In this document: one piece after another, positions 17,497 to 25,913 of the stretch
Layout of the letters: each line of letters opens with the position of its first letter
Numbering within the stretch: position 1 is the first letter of the stretch
From: Pseudoalteromonas sp. P1-9
GTDB taxonomy: Bacteria; Pseudomonadota; Gammaproteobacteria; Enterobacterales; Alteromonadaceae
NCBI RefSeq assembly: GCF_001399975.1
Contig: NZ_LKBD01000004.1
Coordinates: 163,630-227,629, forward strand
DNA: 64,000 bases
Direction of reading: 5' to 3'
Notes under the pieces: generated by a model
The model's input: the letters and a program-made list of their open reading frames with translations, nothing else
Told to the model about the DNA's origin: nothing
Databases searched by the model: none
Position numbers and translations under genes: made by a program

Positions 17497-19525
17497 TAAA
17501 TTTGATCCAAATATGAATGATTTAAGAAGTCATTTTCTAAAGAAAATATATAGTGGACAAATTATATCAGAAGCAGAATTAAGTTTTACTGACTTATCAA
17601 TTTACTCTCAGAATAGTACTTTCTTTTCCAGATTTAGCAATGCTATTAAACAGTCCTTATTAGATGAAAAAATTATTCTGACGAATGAACAAATTGAATG
17701 TTTAAATATACTAAATGACAATAATTTGTTTCTAAGTGCCCCTACAAGCTTTGGTAAAACTTTTATTGCACTAGAGTTTATCGCAAGAAATAAACACTTA
17801 TTAGATAATATAATCTTTGTTGTTCCTACTATTTCATTGATGAATGAATTGCGGAAGAAGTGTTTTAACTTTTTCAACGAGAACTACATATTAATTACAT
17901 CTGATGCAGAGCTTGATCAATATAATGATGTGACGAAAAAAATTATGATTGTGGTCCCTGAAAGAATTAGCAGTAAGAAATTCAAGGAATATATCAGCTC
18001 GACAAACATTGATTTACTTGTATACGATGAAATCTACAAGCTTAAATATGAAGCTAACCGACAGGAGACGAATAGTAGAATTATTAAGATGAACTCTATC
18101 TACAAGTACTTAATAAAAAAATCACGAAAGATATTGTTACTCGGCCCTTTCATCAAAAATGTAGATTTCTATAAAAGCGATATTAAGATTGTTAAATTCA
18201 TTACAAATTTAAACCTTGTTTATAACGAAATTGAGCTTAATAAATCGACCGTTAATTTTAAATTTTCTAATGAAAAAAAATTTGTTTACTTTAAATCTCC
18301 AAAGAGTATCACGTCTTTTATAAATAAAACTGACTTAATAAATGATGAAGACCATTTTGATAACTTTGATGACGATATTATTGATTGGATATCCGAGAAC
18401 ATTCATCCTGAATGGTATTATTCTATTTATTTAAAAAAAGGAATAGGTATCCATCATGGAAGAACACCTTTATTTCTGAGAAAGTATATAGAAAATGAAT
18501 ATTCAAAGCCCGATGGTTGTATACATACAATACTTTGCACAAGTACATTGATGGAGGGCATAAATACTCCAACTAATAAATTAATCATATATGATCCACC
18601 CCGTGGAACATTTGAACTGAATAACCTAATAGGAAGGGTTGGTCGGCTAAACCCTAAATCGCCTCAAATAGGGAAAATTTATATTTATGATGAGAAAGTC
18701 CTAGACCTGTATAAGCCCGATCAATGGATTGATTTAAAAATACTATATGAAACCGATGAAGTAATTACAAATAGTCCTGAAGATGAAATCTTATACTTGG
18801 ATAAGTCTTCCAGTGATGGAGTACCAGAAAAAACAATTCAAAAATTAAAAGAATCTTTAGTCGATAAATTTGGTATAGATCTAACCGAAGTTATAGATTC
18901 TGAAATTGAAATAAGTCTATTGATTGAATTTATAAATATATATGACGAAATAACAACCTATGAAAAAGAATGGAATGTTATTAGCGATATTAAATTTAAA
19001 CTACTTAGAAAAGATGCGTCATTTGTAAGCGGTTTAGAAATTAAAAACTATTCATTTAAATCCCAAGACAGTCATATTTTTGATGCTGTTTATTCTTTAA
19101 TGATTAACGATGGGCTATTGAAACCAGTAATTGATAAATTTGTTAATAAATATAACCCCAGCGTTGCTGATATTAATAAATTTATTGATACGCTTTTTCA
19201 AATTGATGAATTTATCAAATTTAAGATGATGAAAATCGTCGGTATATATGAGCTATTCAATAGTAAAAACTTGTTTGATAAATTAAAAAATAGAGCGTTT
19301 ATTCAAAGTGTTCATATGATAGAAAATTATTTTGATTCAACGGATGGCTATGAACGAATTTTAAGTGATCTTGGAATACCACAAGAAGATATCGTTAAGA
19401 TTTCAAGTGAGATAAGTAAATTGAAAGAAATAGTTGGAACCGAGAATAAATTAAGACAAATTATTAAAAAAGATTTTTTTAATAATCTATCTCCATTTAG
19501 TAAACGAATTATTCAATCTTTATAG
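17489..19525 (+). CDS. HamB-like superfamily 2 helicase of the same putative defence pair
   Basis: A 678-residue helicase with Walker A SAPTSFGKT (83-91), motif Ia FVVPTISLMNEL (110-121), Walker B variant VYDEIYK (178-184), GIHHGRTP (320-327), STLMEGINTP (352-361) and motif VI NLIGRVGRL (379-387). The motif IV-VI pattern is that of Ski2-like helicases, as in Hachiman HamB and AbpB. The C-terminal ~290 residues are unassigned and lysine-rich. HamB is usually longer, so this is a compact form. A GGGAGAAG ribosome site lies within the end of the nuclease gene. By analogy, the helicase would sense or process DNA and release the nuclease. Confidence 0.72.
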   Translation: MLNKFDPNMNDLRSHFLKKIYSGQIISEAELSFTDLSIYSQNSTFFSRFSNAIKQSLLDEKIILTNEQIECLNILNDNNLFLSAPTSFGKTFIALEFIARNKHLLDNIIFVVPTISLMNELRKKCFNFFNENYILITSDAELDQYNDVTKKIMIVVPERISSKKFKEYISSTNIDLLVYDEIYKLKYEANRQETNSRIIKMNSIYKYLIKKSRKILLLGPFIKNVDFYKSDIKIVKFITNLNLVYNEIELNKSTVNFKFSNEKKFVYFKSPKSITSFINKTDLINDEDHFDNFDDDIIDWISENIHPEWYYSIYLKKGIGIHHGRTPLFLRKYIENEYSKPDGCIHTILCTSTLMEGINTPTNKLIIYDPPRGTFELNNLIGRVGRLNPKSPQIGKIYIYDEKVLDLYKPDQWIDLKILYETDEVITNSPEDEILYLDKSSSDGVPEKTIQKLKESLVDKFGIDLTEVIDSEIEISLLIEFINIYDEITTYEKEWNVISDIKFKLLRKDASFVSGLEIKNYSFKSQDSHIFDAVYSLMINDGLLKPVIDKFVNKYNPSVADINKFIDTLFQIDEFIKFKMMKIVGIYELFNSKNLFDKLKNRAFIQSVHMIENYFDSTDGYERILSDLGIPQEDIVKISSEISKLKEIVGTENKLRQIIKKDFFNNLSPFSKRIIQSL

Positions 19526-20124
19526 ACTATTATCTGTCTAATTCATATTTTGATAATGACTACACTGTGATCTTCTAATCCCTTTAGCTAACTCATTCCT
19601 GTCCATTAACGAGCTAGAGCGAAGAACTGCTTTTCGCTCTGATCTGCCTTAGTGCGACTAAGCATTTTATGGACCTGAATTAATAATTCATCCATGAAGC
19701 TTGGTTCTATCGGTCATCCATGACCTCACTTCCTAAAGCTGCGAAGCATAGATGATTCTAGGCTTCCTGCCTTTCACCCTTCGGGCCAGCTCCGCTGTTC
19801 AAAAATATTCCATATATTTTTGTCGGTCTTTCGTCACCCCTTTAATCAAACCTGAAACTATCACTTAAATGAATAATACGAGACAGGAAGCGTAGCAAGT
19901 CGAGTAAGCCATGCTAAGGCATGGATGCCGATTCATGGCGTTTATGTTCACATTTAAGAGATAGACGAAGAACTGTTTGATTTTGGGGCACGTTTTTTGG
20001 TTCGTTTTTGTCGTGTAACAAAAATGAACAAGAGCGCATCATGGATGATGCGAGATAAAAACCAGGGATGAGTGCTGCTTTGTATAAGACACCAAAAGCT
20101 CATTACCAGTTAACCCCCCGCCAC
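19526..20124. other. Gene-free right flank of the island, made of repeat modules and hairpins
   Basis: There is no supportable gene. At 19616-19640 a stem AGAGCGAA/TTCGCTCT is nested inside an outer GTCCAT...ATGGAC pair (about 19601-19674), with a further CTTAG/CTAAG hairpin. At 19776-19803 a segment reads, in inverted orientation, like the 70-base module found only in the left arm (TTTGAACAGCGGAGCTGGCCC against TTTGAACAGTGAAGCTGGCCC). The right inverted-repeat arm fills 19842-20034. Confidence 0.5.
19842..20034 (-). repeat. Right arm of the inverted repeat flanking the island
   Basis: This is the reverse complement of the left arm at 15545-15808 without its 70-base insertion. The outer 36 bases are identical. 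The interior shares ACGTGCCCC, AACATAAACGCCATGAATC, GGCATCCATGCC and CAGGTTTGATTAA, with scattered substitutions. The two arms face each other across about 4 kb that contains only the nuclease-helicase pair. Confidence 0.85.
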
Positions 20125-20149
20125 AAAAAAAGCCGCTGATGCGGCTTTT
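20125..20149 (-). terminator. Terminator of rpoH
   Basis: On the minus strand, AAGCCGC ATCA GCGGCTT forms the stem, followed by T residues, 24 bases after the rpoH stop. Confidence 0.85.
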
Positions 20150-20172
20150 CTCTCTTTGGCTGTAATTAGCAA

Positions 20173-21036
20173 TTACGCCATTAAGTTTTGTAGCTTTTTC
20201 ATAGCTGATTTTTCTAACTGGCGAACACGTTCTGCTGATACTTGGTATTTAGCAGCTAGGTCTTGCAGCGTTTCTTTCTCTTCAGCTAACCAGCGTGCAC
20301 GAATAATATCTTGTGAGCGGTCATCTAACGTATTTAACGCTGAGAATAAACGTTGGTTAGAGTTATCTTGCCACTGCTCCTCTTCAACTGTTTCTGCAAG
20401 GTCTGACGATTGATCTGTTAAGTACTGAACAGGTGAAAACTGCGACTGTGTTGCGCCGTCGTCTTCGTCAGCATTTAGGTCAAAGCCCATATCTTGACTG
20501 CTCATACGTGATTCCATTTCACGTACGTCTTTTTCAGATACACCTAATTCGTTAGCAACCGTTTGTACTTCTTCGTGATTAAACCAGCCTAAACGCTTTT
20601 TGTTTTTACGAAGGTTAAAGAACAACTTACGCTGCGCTTTAGTCGTTGCTACTTTTACGATGCGCCAGTTTTTCAGCACATATTCATGAATTTCTGCTTT
20701 AATCCAGTGAACAGCAAACGATACTAAGCGTACACCTACAGTTGGGTCAAAACGTTTTACAGCCTTCATTAGGCCAACGTTACCTTCTTGGATAAGATCT
20801 GCCTGCGGTAAACCATAACCCGAGTAACTTTTCGCGATATGCGCTACAAATCTAAGGTGTGACATGATTAACGCACGTGCTGCATTAAGGTCGCCACTGT
20901 CCTGTAGCTTCTCTGCCAATGCCTTTTCCTCATCCGCACTTAGCATAGGAATAGTGCTTACAGCTTGTAGATAGCTTTCAATGCTACCTGCGTTTTGCGG
21001 CATACTAAGTGTTAGGGCATTCATCTCTTTTGTCAT
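20173..21036 (-). CDS. rpoH: RNA polymerase heat-shock sigma factor (sigma-32)
   Basis: A 287-residue group 3 sigma factor. Region 2 contains [19 protein letters not shown] and [37 protein letters not shown], which includes the RpoH box. Region 4 contains [19 protein letters not shown] and the helix-turn-helix [17 protein letters not shown]. Length and sequence match gammaproteobacterial RpoH. The gene directs RNA polymerase to chaperone and protease genes after heat stress. The start has GAGGTGA upstream. Unusually, a perfect CIRCE operator lies 37 bases before the ATG, and a sigma-E-like promoter lies upstream of that. The gene faces the island on its 3' side. Confidence 0.97.
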   Translation of the reverse strand: MTKEMNALTLSMPQNAGSIESYLQAVSTIPMLSADEEKALAEKLQDSGDLNAARALIMSHLRFVAHIAKSYSGYGLPQADLIQEGNVGLMKAVKRFDPTVGVRLVSFAVHWIKAEIHEYVLKNWRIVKVATTKAQRKLFFNLRKNKKRLGWFNHEEVQTVANELGVSEKDVREMESRMSSQDMGFDLNADEDDGATQSQFSPVQYLTDQSSDLAETVEEEQWQDNSNQRLFSALNTLDDRSQDIIRARWLAEEKETLQDLAAKYQVSAERVRQLEKSAMKKLQNLMA

Positions 21037-21072
21037 ATTTCACCTCAGGTGGAGTAACAAACTTTCTCAATT

Positions 21073-21099
21073 TTAGCACTCTCTTAACTAGAGTGCTAA
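21073..21099 (-). promoter_or_regulatory. CIRCE operator (HrcA site) upstream of rpoH
   Basis: TTAGCACTC - 9 bases - GAGTGCTAA, a perfect match to the CIRCE consensus in both half-sites and in spacer length. It is 37 bases upstream of the rpoH ATG, with a TAAAAT -10-like hexamer beside it. CIRCE is the binding site of the HrcA repressor. hrcA itself is not in this window. Confidence 0.9.
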
Positions 21100-21114
21100 T
21101 CTGAATTTACAGGT

Positions 21115-21142
21115 TTTGAGCAGGAATTCAAGTTAAAGTTCC
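21115..21142 (-). promoter_or_regulatory. Sigma-E-type promoter of rpoH
   Basis: On the minus strand the sequence reads GGAACTT, 16 bases, then TCAAA. This fits the sigma-E consensus (GGAACTT and TCTRA/TCAAA with a 16-base spacer). E. coli rpoH also has a sigma-E promoter. Transcripts from here would begin near 21108 and carry the CIRCE sequence in their leader. Confidence 0.75.
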
Positions 21143-21223
21143 GTGAAACTTGTAAGAAAAAACTAATGACCTGAAATATCGACAATTTTAAATGTAGTTT
21201 TATTGTAAAACGCAATATTGAAA

Positions 21224-22210
21224 TTACACCTCGTTTGGCTCAATGGCGTCGATATAGCGCTTAACTGATAAGAACGACCCAAATAAACCTAAACACACAG
21301 CAAGCCCTAGCAGTACAAGAAATTCACTAAAATTGAGTCCCTGTAAGTTAAAGTTAGCGTTATACACGCCCACAACTTGCGTAACGGCATTATCAAGCCA
21401 AAGCAACATCATCAATACCGCTAGAAAAGCAATAAAACCACCGACAATGCCATACCAAATGCCCGTCCACAAAAACGGTGCTTGAATAAAATGATTGGTT
21501 GCACCAACGAGCTTCATTAGCTGAATTTCTTGTTTCTTATCCATAATCGACAAACGAATGGTATTACCTACAATCAACACAACTGAGGTTAACAGCAAAA
21601 ATGCAATTGTAAGCACGCTTTCACGTAACAAGCTAAGTAACGCATTAAGTCTTTCCAACCACTCTATATCGAGTTTACCAAAATCAACATCTCGCTCTCG
21701 CTCGAGTTTATCGAGCAATTCACGTGCCGCTTCTGGTTTGGTAAATTGGCTATTCGGTGTGACTAAAACAACACTGGGAAGTGGATTTTCGTCGAGGTAA
21801 TTAAGTGCTTCGCCAAAGCCCGACGCCACTTTAAATTCTTCTAATGCATCTTGCTTTGAAATAAAACGCACATCTTTTACTTCGTTATAAAGAGACAGGC
21901 GCTTAATCAGTGCACTCGATTCTTTGTCGGAGATATCTTGTTTTAAAAACAGTGAAATTTCAGCTGCATTGTCAAAACCGCTGCTTACCTTTTGCACATT
22001 CTTAACTACCACGTACAAGGTGGTAGGCAGGGTTAAACTAAGCCCGAGCACTGCAATGGTCATCAGTGATGCAACTGGCGTTCGCCACAATTCACCTAGG
22101 CTGTGTACACCTTGGCGAATGGTATTCATAAAGGCAAAGTACAACCCCATAAAATAAGAGTGCTGAACCTGTTCACCCTGACTTTTACGGCCTTTAAACA
22201 ATAAACTCAT
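21224..22210 (-). CDS. ftsX: Cell-division ABC transporter permease-like protein FtsX
   Basis: A 328-residue inner-membrane protein. It has a cytoplasmic N-terminus, a first helix around residues 48-70 (LMTIAVLGLSLTLPTTLYVV), a periplasmic loop of about 110 residues with the FtsX-type KQDALEEFK region, and three further helices near 200, 250 and 300. With FtsE it links the Z ring to activation of septal murein hydrolases through EnvC. The ATG overlaps the stop of ftsE, in the conserved ftsY-ftsE-ftsX order. Confidence 0.95.
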   Translation of the reverse strand: MSLLFKGRKSQGEQVQHSYFMGLYFAFMNTIRQGVHSLGELWRTPVASLMTIAVLGLSLTLPTTLYVVVKNVQKVSSGFDNAAEISLFLKQDISDKESSALIKRLSLYNEVKDVRFISKQDALEEFKVASGFGEALNYLDENPLPSVVLVTPNSQFTKPEAARELLDKLERERDVDFGKLDIEWLERLNALLSLLRESVLTIAFLLLTSVVLIVGNTIRLSIMDKKQEIQLMKLVGATNHFIQAPFLWTGIWYGIVGGFIAFLAVLMMLLWLDNAVTQVVGVYNANFNLQGLNFSEFLVLLGLAVCLGLFGSFLSVKRYIDAIEPNEV

Positions 22211-22884
22211 TATGCACCTCCCATAAGTGGATCGGTGACTAAATTGCCTGCCTTTAAGGTTAAGCTGCGGTACTTCATACGCGCTATTAAGCCTAAATCG
22301 TGGGTAGCAATAAGCACAGTCGTGCCATGTTGATTGAATTCTTCAAACAGTTTTAAAATTTCAACTGACAACTCAGGATCTAAATTACCGGTAGGTTCGT
22401 CGGCAAGTAAAATAGGCGGTGAATTAACAATTGCCCGCGCAATACCAACGCGTTGTTGTTCACCACCCGATAGGGTTTCTGGTGCACAGCGTGCTTTATT
22501 TAACAGCCCTACCTTATCGAGGGCTGCATGCACTCGTTTTTCGATATCACGGCGATGACTGCCAGCAATAACCAGTGGCAACGCCACATTATCGAATACC
22601 GAGTAACGGTCAAGCAATCGGTGGTTTTGAAAAATAACGCCAATATCGCGCCTAACATAAGGAACTTGCTTTGCCGTTACTTTATTTAGCAGCACACCAT
22701 TTATATATACCTCACCAGCAGATGGGCGCTCCATCAAGCTGATCAGTTTAAGCAAGGTGCTTTTCCCTGCCCCACTGTGGCCAGTCAAGAAAGCGAGTTC
22801 ACCGGGTTGTAAGTGAAAACTTACTTTCTCAATTGCTTTATGGCCACCTGGGTATGTTTTACTTACCTGTTGAAATTTTATCAT
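22210..22884 (-). CDS. ftsE: Cell-division ATP-binding protein FtsE
   Basis: A 224-residue ABC ATPase with Walker A GHSGAGKST (35-43), signature LSGGEQQRVGIARAI, Walker B ILLADEPTGNLD and the H-loop ATHD. It is the nucleotide-binding partner of FtsX at the division site. It overlaps ftsX and lies 21 bases after ftsY, so the three are almost certainly cotranscribed. Confidence 0.96.
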   Translation of the reverse strand: MIKFQQVSKTYPGGHKAIEKVSFHLQPGELAFLTGHSGAGKSTLLKLISLMERPSAGEVYINGVLLNKVTAKQVPYVRRDIGVIFQNHRLLDRYSVFDNVALPLVIAGSHRRDIEKRVHAALDKVGLLNKARCAPETLSGGEQQRVGIARAIVNSPPILLADEPTGNLDPELSVEILKLFEEFNQHGTTVLIATHDLGLIARMKYRSLTLKAGNLVTDPLMGGA

Positions 22885-22905
22885 TATTATAATTATGTCG
22901 TTGAA

Positions 22906-24498
22906 TTATTCTTCGCTAAACAGAGCCTCAATAAAGTCTGTGCTATTAAAGGTACGTAAATCATCAATACCTTCACCCACACCTATATAGCGAATTGGAA
23001 TATTAAATTGGTCAGCCACCGCAAAAATAACACCACCTTTTGCTGTACCATCTAATTTCGTTATGCTGATCCCTGTCAGGCCTACAGCTTGATCAAATAG
23101 TTTTACTTGGCTAATTGCGTTTTGACCAGTACCTGCATCGATAGTTAGCATCACTTCATGTGGCGCATTCACATCAAGCTTTTTCATCACACGTGCAATT
23201 TTTTCTAGCTCTTGCATTAAGTGATCTTTGTTTTGTAAACGACCCGCAGTATCGGCAATTAATACATCCACGTTACGAGCCTTCGCTGCTTGCAATGCAT
23301 CAAACACAACAGATGCACTATCAGCGCCGGTGTGCTGCGCAATAACAGGAATATCGTTACGTTCGCCCCACACTTGTAACTGCTCTACCGCAGCTGCACG
23401 GAATGTGTCGCCCGCAGCTAACATAACCGATTTACCTTCAGCTTGGAATTGCTTAGCTAACTTACCAATGGTTGTTGTTTTACCTACGCCGTTTACACCG
23501 ACCATTAAGATAACAAATGGGCCATCGCTGTTTTCAATCACAAGCGGTTTGTCTGCACTTGCTAACATTGACGACATTTCTTCTTTTAATAGGCCGTATA
23601 GTGCATCACCATCTTTTAGCTGCTTGCGATCAGCCGCATCGGTTAGACTATCGATTAACTTTAAGGTTGTATCAACACCGACATCAGCTGTCAGTAATTG
23701 AGTTTCAAGTTCTTCAAATAGCTCATCATCGATTTTTTTACCGCTAAAAATATTGGCAAAACCTGTACCGATGTTTTGCTTTGTTTTAAGTAAGCCTCTT
23801 TTCAAGCGACCAAAGAAGCCAAGTTTAGGTTCCTTACTTTTTTCAGCTTGCTGTTTAGCTTGCTCTTCTGCTTCTAAACGAGCTGCTTCCTCTGCTTGGC
23901 GTTTTTCTTCCGCTTCAGCTGCTAAACGCGCCGCTTCTTCCGCTTGGCGTTTTGCTTCAGCCTCTGCCTCTAAACGAGCTGCCTCTTCTAAACGAGCTGC
24001 CTCTTCGGCTTGGCGCTTTTCTTCAGCCTCAGCAGCTATTCGTGCCGCTTCTTCGGCCTGACGTTTTTCTTCAGCCTCAGCGGCTAATCGCGCTGCTTCC
24101 TCAGCTTGGCGCTTTGCATCCGCCTCAGCAGCTATTCGTGCCGCTTGCTCAGCTTGGCGTTTTTCTTCAGCCTCAGCCTCTAAACGTGCCGCCTCTTCGG
24201 CTTTGCGCTTTTCTTCTGCCTCAGCAGCTATTCGTGCCGCTTGCTCGGCTTGGCGTTTCTCTTCCGCCCCAGCGGCTAAACGTGCCGCTTCGTCAGCTTG
24301 GCGCTTTTCTTCAGCCTCAGCTGCTAAACGCGCCGCTAGTTCCGCTTGGCGTTTTTCTTCAGCCTCAGCTTCTAAACGTGCCTTTTCTTCCGCTTCTAAT
24401 CGCGCTTGTTCTTCTGCCGCTAGGCGTGCTTCTTCTTGCTGCTGTTGCTCGTCTTTTTTGCCGAAACCAAGCCAAGATAAAAATTTATTTTTTGCCAT
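22906..24498 (-). CDS. ftsY: Signal recognition particle receptor FtsY with an expanded acidic/basic repeat region
   Basis: A 530-residue SRP receptor GTPase that docks ribosome-SRP complexes at the membrane. The NG domain starts near residue 224 (PKLGFFGRLKRGLLKT). It has G1 GVNGVGKTTT (334-343), DTFRAAA, G3 DTAGR (416-420) and G4 TKLDG (480-484). The N-terminal A domain (about 20-222) is unusually uniform: repeated blocks of AARLAAEAEEKRQAEE and close variants, about a dozen of them, forming one long charged helix. The reading frame is intact. The A domain of FtsY is variable in length and binds anionic lipid. The copy number here is the odd part. Confidence 0.95.
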   Translation of the reverse strand: MAKNKFLSWLGFGKKDEQQQQEEARLAAEEQARLEAEEKARLEAEAEEKRQAELAARLAAEAEEKRQADEAARLAAGAEEKRQAEQAARIAAEAEEKRKAEEAARLEAEAEEKRQAEQAARIAAEADAKRQAEEAARLAAEAEEKRQAEEAARIAAEAEEKRQAEEAARLEEAARLEAEAEAKRQAEEAARLAAEAEEKRQAEEAARLEAEEQAKQQAEKSKEPKLGFFGRLKRGLLKTKQNIGTGFANIFSGKKIDDELFEELETQLLTADVGVDTTLKLIDSLTDAADRKQLKDGDALYGLLKEEMSSMLASADKPLVIENSDGPFVILMVGVNGVGKTTTIGKLAKQFQAEGKSVMLAAGDTFRAAAVEQLQVWGERNDIPVIAQHTGADSASVVFDALQAAKARNVDVLIADTAGRLQNKDHLMQELEKIARVMKKLDVNAPHEVMLTIDAGTGQNAISQVKLFDQAVGLTGISITKLDGTAKGGVIFAVADQFNIPIRYIGVGEGIDDLRTFNSTDFIEALFSEE

Positions 24499-24619
24499 TT
24501 AAGTTAAATACCAATCACAAAATTCTGATAAACTACAATTCCCAATATGGTATCACTTTCACCGGTGAATGAAAAAAATCATATTGGTTTTTTAGTCTAA
24601 TTCTGTAAGTAAATTTGTA

Positions 24620-25207
24620 ATGCGATCACACAAGCAAAAAAACAAGCCAACAAACAATTCTGGCCAAATTAGAATTATTGGCGGCAAGTTCCGTTCGAGA
24701 AAGTTAAAAGTGCATGATGTTGAAGGCTTGAGACCTACAACAGACAGAGTGAAGGAAACCGTATTTAACTGGTTGATGCCATACACCAGCAATGCCAATG
24801 TGTTAGATTGTTTTGCAGGTTCAGGTGGTTTAGGGTTCGAAGCACTGTCTCGCTACGCCGAAAAAGTAACGTTTATTGAACTGGATACAACAGCACATCG
24901 ACAGATCGCTGAAAACATCAATGTACTTAAAGCAGAAAATACCACATTAAAACATGGGAACAGTCTAGAGGTTTTGCCCAAACTAGCTGATAAATTCGAC
25001 TTAGTATTTATTGATCCCCCCTTTCGCAAAAATTTAGCAGAACAAACCTGCCACTTATTAGCTGACAATAATTTGCTAAATAACGATGCGGTTGTGTATT
25101 TGGAAGTCGAAAAAGAATTAGTAAATTTGAATTTCCCAGACGGCTGGCAAATTTTAAAGGAAAATAATTTTGGTCAGGTTACGAGCTACTTGTTAGCGAC
25201 CAAGTAG
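24620..25207 (+). CDS. rsmD: 16S rRNA (guanine-966-N2)-methyltransferase
   Basis: A 195-residue S-adenosylmethionine-dependent methyltransferase that modifies G966 of 16S rRNA. It contains RIIGGKFRSRKL, LRPTTDRVKETVFNWL, motif I VLDCFAGSGGLGFEALSR and catalytic motif IV DPPF (132-135), all typical of RsmD. It is divergent from ftsY, the common arrangement in gammaproteobacteria. Confidence 0.95.
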   Translation: MRSHKQKNKPTNNSGQIRIIGGKFRSRKLKVHDVEGLRPTTDRVKETVFNWLMPYTSNANVLDCFAGSGGLGFEALSRYAEKVTFIELDTTAHRQIAENINVLKAENTTLKHGNSLEVLPKLADKFDLVFIDPPFRKNLAEQTCHLLADNNLLNNDAVVYLEVEKELVNLNFPDGWQILKENNFGQVTSYLLATK

Positions 25208-25219
25208 CCCATAAAAGCG

Positions 25220-25810
25220 TTAAATTTCAATACCGATGTTGCTTTGACCATCAGCAATTGCTAATTGTTTTAACGCTTTCACTGCGTCTTTATCGATACG
25301 TTCAAACGACTCAACTTTATCAATCAGCTCTGCGAGCACTTCCATTTCATACGCCATTAGAGGGTGAGCACGAAGCGCTGCATTATCGGCTATTTCACCT
25401 TCAGATGTTAATTGGTATTCGATAAACTTCGCCACACTTGCTTGCGATATTTTGCACACATCAACAAAATTAGCTTCTTCTTTTTGCTGCATACCATTAA
25501 TTAAGGTAATTAACGCAGTACAAGTATCAATTGCAGGGTATACGCCAAACATATCAAAGTCGTTTAGATCAGGCGTATTTTGTTCAACCTTTTCGTTTAA
25601 TTTTTCTAAGCTAATTTTAGCTTTTGGCAATAATAGTTTTTCCCACAATGAGTTAAGAGCATTGCGTAGCTCTGTACCATTACCAAACTCTAACGCTTCA
25701 CTAAATAACAAATAATTAGGCAGCATTCGTTCAATCATTGCCGCTGCTAATGATGCTTGCTGTACATAGTTAAGTTCGCGAATGCGCTGAAAGTTATTAG
25801 GTTTTTTCAT
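25220..25810 (-). CDS. yjaG: YjaG family protein (DUF416)
   Basis: A 196-residue cytoplasmic protein. ERMLPNYLLFSEALEFGNG, DLNDFDMFGVYPAIDTC and the C-terminal SNIGIEI match the DUF416 family typified by E. coli YjaG. No biochemical function is established. It converges on rsmD with a 12-base gap and no terminator between them. A bidirectional terminator separates it from the coiled-coil gene upstream. Confidence 0.88.
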   Translation of the reverse strand: MKKPNNFQRIRELNYVQQASLAAAMIERMLPNYLLFSEALEFGNGTELRNALNSLWEKLLLPKAKISLEKLNEKVEQNTPDLNDFDMFGVYPAIDTCTALITLINGMQQKEEANFVDVCKISQASVAKFIEYQLTSEGEIADNAALRAHPLMAYEMEVLAELIDKVESFERIDKDAVKALKQLAIADGQSNIGIEI

Positions 25811-25869
25811 TATTGTTCAGTCTAAAATTTAATTAGGCGAATTGTAGCAAGATTCGGCTTAAAACACAT

Positions 25870-25901
25870 AAAAAAGGCGTGCTAATTAGCACGCCTTTTT
25901 T
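25870..25901. terminator. Terminator after the coiled-coil protein gene
   Basis: A perfect palindrome, AGGCGTGCTAATTAGCACGCCT, flanked by A and T runs. It lies 12 bases downstream of the minus-strand gene ending at 25914. Its symmetry would let it work in both directions. Confidence 0.87.
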
Positions 25902-25913
25902 CTATTCTCACTA

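Noticed and set aside
19601..19690. Integron attC-like folded site after the helicase gene
   Set aside because: The stems are present, but I could not find the paired RYYYAAC/GTTRRRY core sites or an integrase.
21224..22210. FtsX considered as a lipoprotein-release or macrolide-type permease
   Set aside because: Operon order with ftsE and ftsY, and four helices with one large periplasmic loop, identify FtsX.
23753..24572. Plus-strand frames of up to 206 codons opposite ftsY
   Set aside because: They are by-products of the repetitive ftsY A domain read on the other strand. The Leu/Pro- or Arg/Ser-rich output looks non-natural.
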